Below the pieces are notes generated by a model, which was not told the DNA's origin, ran no database searches, and was given only the letters and a program-made list of their open reading frames with translations. Positions 56,501 to 64,000 of a stretch of 64,000 bases of DNA are shown here, in pieces. This stretch comes from Rhabditoides inermis (lineage: Eukaryota; Nematoda; Chromadorea; Rhabditida; Rhabditidae). Each line of letters opens with the position of its first letter. The first letter of the stretch is position 1. A program made the position numbers and the translations under genes. The DNA is taken from positions 1,132,001 through 1,196,000 of the forward strand of contig CAWZYM010000205.1 of assembly GCA_963966185.1 (NCBI GenBank), given 5' to 3'.

Positions 56501-56870
56501 ACATTAATTTGACTTTTACTATCAGGTTTCTTTGACCCTGAAGAGCGCAGAAAATATCGTGTTGTCGACTGTTTGAGAACGATGCGCCGGTAGACCGAAC
56601 GAAAAGGCGGCGCATCTTGTTTATTTTCTATCGTTTTTGAGAGTTTCATGCCCTCGGAAACAAACTAACCATCCTGACATAAACTTGACTATTACTATCA
56701 GGTTTCTTTGACTTTGAAAAGAGCAGAAAATTTCGTGTTGTCGACTGTTTGAGAACGATGCGCCGGTAGACCGAACGAAAAGGCGGCGCATCTTGTTTAT
56801 TTTCTATCGTTTTTGAGAGTTTCATGCCCTCGGAAACAAACTAACCATCCTGACATAAATTTGACTATTA
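50537..56870. repeat. 18-monomer tandem duplication (3168-bp offset)
   Basis: Blocks starting at 50537 and 53705 are 3168 bp apart (18 x 176). Rare changes are shared: gaccgaatgaaaagg (about 50783 and 53951), ctatagttttttgag (about 50820 and 53988), gatgcaccggtag in the dyad arm (about 50421 and 53589) and cattcagacatt (about 51215 and 54383). The second block diverges after about 56.7 kb. Confidence 0.85.
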
Positions 56871-58080
56871 CTATCAGGTTTCTTTGACCCTGAAAAGCGC
56901 AGAAAAGTTTGTGTTGTCGACTGTTTGAGAACGATGCGCCGGTAGACCGAACGAAAAGGCGGCGCATCTTGTTCATTTTCTATCGTTTTTGAGAGTTTCA
57001 TGCCCTCGGAAACAAACTAACCATCCTGACAAAAATTTGACTATTACTATCTGGTTTCTTTGACCTTGAAAAAAGCAGAAAAAATCGTGTTGTCGACTGT
57101 TTGAGAACGATGCGCCGATAGACCGAACGAAAAGGCGGCGCATCGTATTTATTTTCTATCGATTTTGAGAGTTTCATGCCCTCGGAAACAAACTTACCAT
57201 CCTGACATAAATTTGACTATTACTATCAGGTTTCTTTGACCCTGAAAAGCGCAGAAAAATTCGTGTTGTCGACTGTTTGAGAACGATGCGCCGGTAGACC
57301 GAACGAAAATGCGGCGCATCTTATTTATTTTCTATCGTTTTTGAGAGTTTCATGCCCTCGGAAACAAAGTTACCATCCTGACATAAATTTGACTATTACT
57401 ATCTGGTTTCTTTGACCTTGAAAAGCGCAGAAAAAATCGTGTCGTCGACTGTTTGAGAACGATGCGCCGGTAGATCGAACGAAAAGGCGGCGCATATTAT
57501 TTATTTTTTATCGTATTCGAGAGTTTCATGCCCTCGGAAACAAACTAACCGCCCTGACATAAATTTGACTATTACTATCAGGTTTCTTTGACCCTGAAGA
57601 ACGCAGAAAATTTCGTGTTGTCGACTGTTTGAGAACGATGCGCCGGTAGACCGAACGAAAAGGCGGCGCATCTTATTTGTTTTCTATCGATTTTGAGAGT
57701 TTTATGCCCTCGGAAACAAACTAACCATTCTGACATTAATTTGACTTTTACTATCAGGATTCTTTGACCCTGAAGAGCGCAGAAAATATCGTGTTGTCGA
57801 CTGTTTGAGAACGATGCGCCGGTAGACCGAACGAAAAGGCGGCGCATCTTGTTTATTTTCTATCGTTTTTGAGAGTTTCATGCCCTCGGAAACAAACTAA
57901 CCATCCTGACATAAACTTGACTATTACTATCAGGTTTCTTTGACCCTGAAAAGCGCAGAAAAATTCGTGCTGTCGACTGTTTGAGAACGATGCGCCGGTA
58001 GATCGAACGAAAAGGCGGCGCATATTATTTATTATCTATCGTATTCGAGAGTTTCATGCCCTCGGAAACAAACTAACCGC

Positions 58081-60540
58081 CCTGACATAAATTTGACTTT
58101 TACTATCAGGTTTCTTTGACCCTGAAGAGCGCAGAAAATATCGTGTTGTCGACTGTTTGAGAACGATGCGCCGGTAGACCGAACGAAAAGGCGGCGCATC
58201 TTGTTTATTTTCTATCGTTTTTGAGAGTTTCATGCCCTCGGAAACAAAGTTACCATCCTGACATAAATTTGACTATTACTATCTGGTTTCTTTGACCTTG
58301 AAAAAAGCAGAAAAATCGTGTTGTCGACTGTTTGAGAACGATGCGCCGGTAGATCGAACGAAAAGGCGGCGCATATTATTTATTTTCTATCGTATTCGAG
58401 AGTTTCATGCCCTCGGAAACAAACTAACCGCCCTGACATAAATTTGACTATTACTATCAGGTTTCTTTGACCCTGAAGAGCGCAGAAAATTTCGTGTTGT
58501 CGACTGTTTGAGAACGATGCGCCGGTAGACCGAACGAAAAGGCGGCGCATCTTATTTGTTTTCTATCGATTTTGAGAGTTTTATGCCCTCGGAAACAAAC
58601 TAACCATTCTGACATTAATTTGACTTTTACTATCAGGTTTCTTTGACCCTGAAGAGCGCAGAAAATATCGTGTTGTCGACTGTTTGAGAACGATGCGCCG
58701 GTAGACCGAACGAAAAGGCGGCGCATCTTGTTTATTTTCTATCGTTTTTGAGAGTTTCATGCCCTCGGAAACAAACTTACCATCCTGACATAAATTTGAC
58801 TATTACTATCAGGTTTCTTTGACTTTGAAAAGCGCAGAAAATTTCGTGTTGTCGACTGTTTGAGAACGATGCGCCGGTAGACCGAACGAAAAGGCGGCGC
58901 ATCTTGTTTATTTTCTATCGTTTTTGAGAGTTTCATGCCCTCGGAAACAAACTAACCATCCTGACATAAATTTGACTATTACTATCAGGTTTCTTTGACC
59001 CTGAAAAGCGCAGAAAAGTTTGTGTTGTCGACTGTTTGAGAACGATGCGCCGGTAGACCGAACGAAAAGGCGGCGCATCTTGTTTATTTTCTATCGTTTT
59101 TGAGAGTTTCATGCCCTCGGAAACAAACTAACCATCCTGACAAAAATTTGACTATTACTATCTGGTTTCTTTGACCTTGAAAAAAGCAGAAAAAATCGTG
59201 TTGTCGACTGTTTGAGAACGATGCGCCGATAGACCGAACGAAAAGGCGGCGCATATTATTTATTATCTATCGTATTCGAGAGTTTCATGCCCTCGGAAAC
59301 AAACTAACCGCCCTGACATAAATTTGACTTTTACTATCAGGTTTCTTTGACCCTGAAGAGCGCAGAAAATATCGTGTTGTCGACTGTTTGAGAACGATGC
59401 GCCGGTAGACCGAACGAAAAGGCGGCGCATCTTGTTTATTTTCTATCGTTTTTGAGAGTTTCATGCCCTCGGAAACAAAGTTACCATCCTGACATAAATT
59501 TGACTATTACTATCTGGTTTCTTTGACCTTGAAAAAAGCAGAAAAATCGTGTTGTCGACTGTTTGAGAACGATGCGCCGGTAGATCGAACGAAAAGGCGG
59601 CGCATATTATTTATTTTCTATCGTATTCGAGAGTTTCATGCCCTCGGAAACAAACTAACCGCCCTGACATAAATTTGACTATTACTATCAGGTTTCTTTG
59701 ACCCTGAAGAGCGCAGAAAATTTCGTGTTGTCGACTGTTTGAGAACGATGCGCCGGTAGACCGAACGAAAAGGCGGCGCATCTTATTTGTTTTCTATCGA
59801 TTTTGAGAGTTTTATGCCCTCGGAAACAAACTAACCATTCTGACATTAATTTGACTTTTACTATCAGGTTTCTTTGACCCTGAAGAGCGCAGAAAATATC
59901 GTGTTGTCGACTGTTTGAGAACGATGCGCCGGTAGACCGAACGAAAAGGCGGCGCATCTTGTTTATTTTCTATCGTTTTTGAGAGTTTCATGCCCTCGGA
60001 AACAAACTTACCATCCTGACATAAATTTGACTATTACTATCAGGTTTCTTTGACTTTGAAAAGCGCAGAAAATTTCGTGTTGTCGACTGTTTGAGAACGA
60101 TGCGCCGGTAGACCGAACGAAAAGGCGGCGCATCTTGTTTATTTTCTATCGTTTTTGAGAGTTTCATGCCCTCGGAAACAAACTAACCATCCTGACATAA
60201 ATTTGACTATTACTATCAGGTTTCTTTGACCCTGAAAAGCGCAGAAAAGTTTGTGTTGTCGACTGTTTGAGAACGATGCGCCGGTAGACCGAACGAAAAG
60301 GCGGCGCATCTTGTTTATTTTCTATCGTTTTTGAGAGTTTCATGCCCTCGGAAACAAACTTACCATCCTGACATAAATTTGACTATTACTATCAGGTTTC
60401 TTTGACCCTGAAAAGCGCAGAAAAATTCGTGTTGTCGACTGTTTGAGAACGATGCGCCGGTAGACCGAACGAAAATGCGGCGCATCTTATTTATTTTCTA
60501 TCGTTTTTGAGAGTTTCATGCCCTCGGAAACAAAGTTACC
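58081..60540. repeat. 7-monomer tandem duplication (1231-bp offset)
   Basis: A monomer with an A-run change (ttgaaaaaagcagaaaaatcg) lies near 58298 and 59529, and the surrounding seven monomers recur in order with an offset of 1231 bp. This includes the sequence gactttgaaaagcgc near 58822 and 60053. A related 7-monomer spacing (1232 bp) is seen at 45084-46315 and 46843-48075. Confidence 0.75.
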
Positions 60541-61029
60541 ATCCTGACATAAATTTGACTATTACTATCTGGTTTCTTTGACCTTGAAAAGCGCAGAAAA
60601 AATCGTGTCGTCGACTGTTTGAGAACGATGCGCCGGTAGATCGAACGAAAAGGCGGCGCATATTATTTATTTTTTATCGTATTCGAGAGTTTCATGCCCT
60701 CGGAAACAAACTAACCGCCCTGACATAAATTTGACTTTTACTATCAGGTTTCTTTGACCCTGAAGAGCGCAGAAAATATCGTGTTGTCGACTGTTTGAGA
60801 ACGATGCGCCGGTAGACCGAACGAAAAGGCGGCGCATCTTGTTTATTTTCTATCGTTTTTGAGAGTTTCATGCCCTCGGAAACAAAGTTACCATCCTGAT
60901 ATAAATTTGACTATTACTATCTGGTTTCTTTGACCTTGAAAAAAGCAGAAAAAATCGTGTTGTCGACTGTTTGAGAACGATGCGCCGGTAGATCGAACGA
61001 AAAGGCGGCGCATATTATTTATTATCTAT

Positions 61030-62440
61030 CGTATTCGAGAGTTTCATGCCCTCGGAAACAAACTAACCGCCCTGACATAAATTTGACTATTACTATCAGG
61101 TTTCTTTGACCCTGAAGAGCGCAGAAAATTTCGTGTTGTCGACTGTTTGAGAACGATGCGCCGGTAGACCGAACAAAAATGCGGCGCATCTTATTTGTTT
61201 TCTATCGATTTTGAGAGTTTTATGCCCTCGGAAACAAACTAACCATTCTGACATTAATTTGACTTTTACTATCAGGTTTCTTTGACCCTGAAGAGCGCAG
61301 AAAATTTCGTGTTGTCGACTGTTTGAGAACGATGCGCCGGTAGACCGAACGAAAAGCGGCGCATCTTGTTTATTTTCTATCGGTTTTGAGAGTTTCATGA
61401 CCCTCGGAAACAAACTAATCATCCTGACATAAATTTGACTAATACTATCAAGTTTTTTTGACCCTGAGGAACGCAGAAAAATTCGTGTTGTCGACTGTTT
61501 GAGAACGATGCGCCGGTAAACCGAACGAAAAGGCGGCGCATCTTGTTTATTTTTTATCGATTTTGAGAGTTTCATGCCCTCGGAAACAAAGTTACCATCC
61601 TGACATAAATTTGACTATTACTATCTGGTTTCTTTGACCTTGAAAAGCGCAGAAAAAATCGTGTTGTCGACTGTTTGAGAACGATGCGCCGGTAGATCGA
61701 ACGAAAAGGCGGCGCATATTATGTATTATCTATCGTATTCGAGAGTTTCATGCCCTCGGAAACAAACTAACCGCCCTGACATAAATTTGACTATTACTAT
61801 CAGGTTTCTTTGACCCTGAAGAGCGCAGAAAATTTCGTGTTGTCGACTGTTTGAGAACGATGCGCCGGTAGACCGAACAAAAAGGCGGCGCATCTTATTT
61901 GTTTTCTATCGATTTTGAGAGTTTTATGCCCTCGGAAACAAACTAACCATTCTGACATTAATTTGACTTTTACTATCAGGTTTCTTTGACCCTGAAGAGC
62001 GCAGAAAATTTCGTGTTGTCGACTGTTTGAGAACGATGCGCCGGTAGACCGAACGAAAAGCGGCGCATCTTGTTTATTTTCTATCGGTTTTGAGAGTTTC
62101 ATGACCCTCGGAAACAAACTAATCATCCTGACATAAATTTGACTAATACTATCAAGTTTTTTTGACCCTGAGGAACGCAGAAAAATTCGTGTTGTCGACT
62201 GTTTGAGAACGATGCGCCGGTAAACCGAACGAAAAGTCGGCGCATCTTGTTTATTTTTTATCGATTTTGAGAGTTTCATGCCCTCGGAAACAAAGTTACC
62301 ATCCTGACATAAATTTGACTATTACTATCTGGTTTCTTTGACCTTGAAAAGCGCAGAAAAAATCGTGTCGTCGACTGTTTGAGAACGATGCGCCGGTAGA
62401 TCGAACGAAAAGGCGGCGCATATTATTTATTTTCTATCGT
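61030..62440. repeat. 4-monomer tandem duplication near the array edge (704-bp offset)
   Basis: The marker catgaccctcgg (an inserted A before ccctcgg) occurs at 61396 and 62100, exactly four monomers apart. The same block has a 2-bp loss just before the right dyad arm (gaaaagcggcgcat), followed by a unit with tcaagtttttttgaccctgagg. A third copy of this block lies far away, at 49256, within domain C. Confidence 0.85.
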
Positions 62441-62479
62441 ATTCGAGAGTTTCATGCCCTCGGAAACAAACTAACCGCC

Positions 62480-62655
62480 CTGACATAAATTTGACTATTA
62501 CTATCAGGTTTCTTTGACCCTGAAGAACGCAGAAAATTTCGTGTTGTCGACTGTTTGAGAACGATGCGCCGGTAGACTGAACGAAAAGGCGGCGCGTCTT
62601 ATTTGTTTTCTATCGATTTTGAGAGTTTTATGCCCTCGGAAACAAACTAACCATT
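62480..62655. repeat. Terminal monomer with damaged dyad, right edge of array
   Basis: The last monomer carries several private changes: agactgaac in the dyad spacer, and a right arm cggcgcgtc (62590-62598) in which one A is now G, so it no longer pairs perfectly with the left arm gatgcgccg (62563-62571). The repeat stops in the middle of the ctaaccattctgac motif at about 62655, after which no satellite sequence is found. Degenerate edge units are usual where unequal exchange no longer homogenises. Confidence 0.85.
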
Positions 62656-62657
62656 GA

Positions 62658-62678
62658 GGGCGGCGCGCAGCGCCGCCC
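62658..62678. other. GC-rich perfect hairpin at the array edge
   Basis: The arms gggcggcgc (62658-62666) and gcgccgccc (62670-62678) are exact reverse complements around a gca loop. The hairpin begins two bases after the last satellite base. The arms share ggcggcgc and gcgccg with the satellite dyad, but the order of the two arms is reversed. It could be a transposon end, a recombination scar or a coincidence of GC content. Confidence 0.85.
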
Positions 62679-62694
62679 GTTTGTCTTGATCTTT

Positions 62695-62711
62695 GACGCG
62701 CGCAGCGCGTC
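62695..62711. other. Second hairpin with the same loop
   Basis: The arms gacgcgc (62695-62701) and gcgcgtc (62705-62711) are exact reverse complements around a gca loop, 16 nt after the first hairpin. Both hairpins share the core gcgc-gca-gcgc, so they look like related parts of one element. Subterminal GC hairpins occur in several eukaryotic transposon groups, such as Helitrons, but I see no clear CTRR end here. Confidence 0.85.
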
Positions 62712-62887
62712 ACCCCCAAGGCATACTCAATTTCCTCTATCCCAATACGATTTACTCCATAGTATGTGTTTTTTTGTTAGAATATCATTTGCCAAGACTT
62801 ATGAGTATGATACAAGAAATAAATATCGGTTGCGGCATCCAAAATATCCAAAACAACTTTTTGCTCAATCTGCCACTAAACGTGTTT
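62712..62887. other. Unique AT-rich spacer, nothing recognised
   Basis: This is non-repetitive, AT-rich sequence between the hairpins and the trinucleotide run. Short open frames cross it, but they have no recognisable domain, no codon pattern and end in the microsatellite. No RNA gene or promoter motif stands out. Confidence 0.6.
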
Positions 62888-63098
<211 letters not shown>

Positions 63099-63292
63099 CT
63101 CATGCCCCGCCTTTCGCTCAGCCACTCTCACATCCCGTCCTCTTGACTCTCTCACGAGCGTACGCTCTCTGCGCGCTCTCTCTCTTCTTCCAGCCGAGCA
63201 TGCCCCGCTTTTCGATCAGCCACTCTCTTCTCTCCCATGACCGTCTGATTCTCTCACTTGCGCACGCTCTCTGCGCGCTCTCTCTTTCTCAT
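63099..63292. repeat. Two-copy imperfect direct repeat, CT/GA-rich
   Basis: Copy 1 (about 63099-63190) and copy 2 (about 63197-63292) both run from catgccccgc, through cagccactctc, to acgctctctgcgcgctctc, with offsets of 98-102 bp because of small indels. The repeat ends are rich in ctctct, giving GAGA-type motifs on the minus strand. A matching GA-rich tract on the plus strand follows at about 63350-63382. No coding signal was found. The short open frame across it reads the CT-rich repeat. Confidence 0.8.
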
Positions 63293-63300
63293 GCGATTAG

Positions 63301-63596
63301 AGACTAGAGCCAGAATGGGCAGCCGGCCTGAAATCAAATGGATCGATTAGTGAGGAGAGGGCGAGTGAGAGCGCGCTCGGCAGTTAAAGAACGTGCGAAT
63401 AGCGGAGGAGCAGAGCAGTGCGGGTGAGGCTGCTTTGATCTCTGTGCCACAACTTGCCAATTCTAACAGTAATACTACCATTAACATAATATAATAAGGA
63501 AGATCAGTTTAACGCACTCGGCTCTGCAATTACAATTCATGACCGAGGTTTCAGTGGCTCAAAATCTAATGAAGTGTGTTTTATATGATACGTATG
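63301..63596. other. Non-coding interval, possible body of the minus-strand SINE-like element
   Basis: No gene is seen. The first part is GA-rich with gagagcgcgctcggc. The second part (from about 63450) is AT-rich and lies downstream of the minus-strand tRNA-like head, so it could be that element's body. A short inverted repeat, cgtatgtgcatacg (63591-63604), marks the junction. No poly-A tail or target-site duplication could be identified. Confidence 0.4.
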
Positions 63597-63668
63597 TGCA
63601 TACGCGAAGATCGAACGCGCCTGGTTAGTACCAGTAAGCCCTCACCCTACCACTTGAGCTATTCCACA
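63597..63668 (-). mobile_element. tRNA-derived SINE-like head or tRNA pseudogene
   Basis: On the minus strand the sequence contains tagctcaagtggtag, a close match to a pol III A box (TRGCNNAGTGG type with an added base), and gcgttcgatc, matching the TTCGA core of a B box, at tRNA-like spacing. A stem ctgg/ccag with a loop of about six bases sits where the anticodon arm should be. The acceptor and T stems pair poorly, so a functional tRNA is unlikely. A tRNA-derived SINE or tRNA pseudogene is the best reading. Confidence 0.55.
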
Positions 63669-63695
63669 CCATGATGAAACTTCTTTGAGAATATG

Positions 63696-63767
63696 GGGTG
63701 GCTAGCGCAGTGGATGTGCGCGCAGCTATCATGCTGAAGGTCCCGAGTTCAATCCTTTCGGCGGCCA
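63696..63767 (+). mobile_element. tRNA-derived SINE-like head, divergent from the previous one
   Basis: The plus strand has tagcgcagtgg (63703-63713), an exact fit to the A box pattern TRGCNNAGTGG, and gagttcaatcc (63746-63756), one mismatch from the B box GGTTCRANNCC. A cagc/gctg stem with a 6-base loop occupies the anticodon position, and only part of the acceptor stem pairs. These are signs of a tRNA-derived SINE head rather than a working tRNA. Its 5' end is about 27 bp from that of the minus-strand head, so the two face away from each other. Confidence 0.6.
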
Positions 63768-64000
63768 ATGATGTACCGCTAGTCACGGTGGAGTGACGAC
63801 CACCCTCACAACTTTCGTGAGCGAGTCAGAAGTCTGTGACGTCATCTGATCCAAATTCTTTGCATTAATTGATGGACCCTTGTAAGCAGCTAGCGATTTG
63901 TACTCGAGAGCCTTAGGTCAGTCCCCTTATTGGCTAGGTCGACGGTTGTATAACTTGAAACTGCTGATAAACAAACTTTTAACGGTACATGCACTCGCGA
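63768..64000 (+). other. Probable SINE body or intergenic sequence, with small dyads
   Basis: This follows the plus-strand tRNA-like head. It contains overlapping stems gtcac/gtgac (63782-63786 and 63793-63797) and ggtgg/ccacc (63787-63791 and 63800-63804), which could be alternative pairings in an RNA. It also contains a perfect TGACGTCA palindrome. There is no open frame of note and no clear 3' end inside the window. Confidence 0.35.
63837..63844. promoter_or_regulatory. CRE-type palindrome TGACGTCA
   Basis: This is a perfect 8-bp match to the cAMP-response/ATF consensus. It lies in the likely body of the SINE-like element and has no gene next to it in this window. A match of this length occurs by chance in large genomes, so its function is uncertain. 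Confidence 0.3.

Larger units (their letters stand above)
1..62655. repeat. 176-bp satellite DNA array (about 356 monomers, left edge open)
   Basis: The whole interval is a head-to-tail tandem repeat. The GTCGAC site recurs at 69, 245, 421 and 597, exactly 176 bp apart, and the spacing persists to the end with small indels (167-bp, 180-bp and one 80-bp unit). All copies share one orientation. The monomer has an AT-rich half (from cctgacataaatttgac to gcgcagaaaa), a conserved CpG-rich half (gtcgactgtttgagaacgat, then a dyad with arms atgcgccg and cggcgcat), and a variable linker (ttattttctatcgattt, atgccctcggaaacaaac). It lacks any sustained coding frame: 176 is 3x58+2, so the frame shifts at each copy. 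Satellites of this size commonly build centromeric or pericentromeric heterochromatin or B chromosomes; which applies here cannot be seen. The array begins before base 1, so 62.6 kb is a minimum length, and assembly collapse or expansion is possible. Confidence 0.98.
37141..62655. repeat. Satellite domain C
   Basis: Domain C is marked by cttgtttattttctatcg followed by tttttgagag, by cgtattcgagag, by ctaaccgccctgac, by attctgacattaatttgac, and by monomers with atctggtttc and gatcgaac that also occur in domain A. The change tolerated least is again in the dyad block. The domain is organised in duplicated blocks of 3, 4, 5, 7, 9, 11 and 18 monomers. It ends abruptly at the right edge of the array. 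Confidence 0.8.

Noticed and set aside
1..62655. CRISPR array
   Set aside because: The dyad-containing repeats alternate with sequence that is itself repeated, not with unique spacers. The unit is 176 bp and there are no cas genes; the flanks look eukaryotic.
62658..62711. Confirmed Helitron 3' end
   Set aside because: There are hairpins, but no CTRR terminus at the expected distance on either strand and no AT target site that I can define; kept only as a possibility.
62504..62719. Minus-strand ORF across the array edge
   Set aside because: It joins the GC hairpins to satellite sequence with no codon pattern; it is an edge artefact.
63696..63767. Functional tRNA gene (for example Met-like)
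   Set aside because: The A and B boxes fit, but the acceptor stem has at least two mismatches, the T stem pairs poorly, and the anticodon arm has a 4-bp stem and a 6-base loop.

Overview
The window is almost entirely one tandem satellite array. From base 1 to about base 62655 it repeats a monomer of about 176 bp head to tail, roughly 356 copies by length. The array is already under way at base 1, so its left edge is outside the window. The last 1.3 kb (62656-64000) is ordinary eukaryotic non-coding DNA: two GC-rich hairpins at the array edge, a pure (ACG)43 microsatellite, a CpG-rich stretch with CCAAT and GC boxes and a two-copy repeat, and two divergent tRNA-derived (SINE-like) heads. I find no convincing protein-coding gene. 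The open reading frames that exist are by-products of the satellite or of the trinucleotide run.

The sequence fits a metazoan chromosome, most likely an arthropod, at pericentromeric, centromeric or B-chromosome heterochromatin. The evidence is the satellite itself, CpG-containing intergenic DNA, pol III-type A and B boxes and GAGA-rich tracts. Species cannot be named from the sequence. One parallel from general knowledge is the B-chromosome (PSR) satellites of the wasp Nasonia, which are of similar unit length and carry conserved palindromes. That is an analogy, not an identification.

Each monomer has two parts. An AT-rich, variable half carries alternating CCTGA/TCAGG pentamers. A conserved, CpG-rich half carries a SalI-type GTCGAC site and then an inverted repeat: arms ATGCGCCG and CGGCGCAT around an 18-nt spacer. 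In many copies the arms extend to 9-11 bp. This dyad is the least variable part of the monomer over the 62 kb and is the best candidate for a functional element, such as a protein-binding site or a cruciform.

The array has three domains. Domain A (1 to about 11.2 kb) and domain C (about 37.1 to 62.66 kb) share diagnostic monomer variants. Domain B (about 11.4 to 37.1 kb) uses a different variant set. Within domains, blocks of 4 to 22 monomers are duplicated in tandem, giving higher-order repeats without a single fixed period (offsets 704, 878, 1231, 1411, 1936, 2639, 3168 and 3696 bp). One monomer is cut to 80 bp and lacks the dyad. A strongly diverged monomer sits at the A/B border, and the last monomer at the right edge has a damaged dyad.
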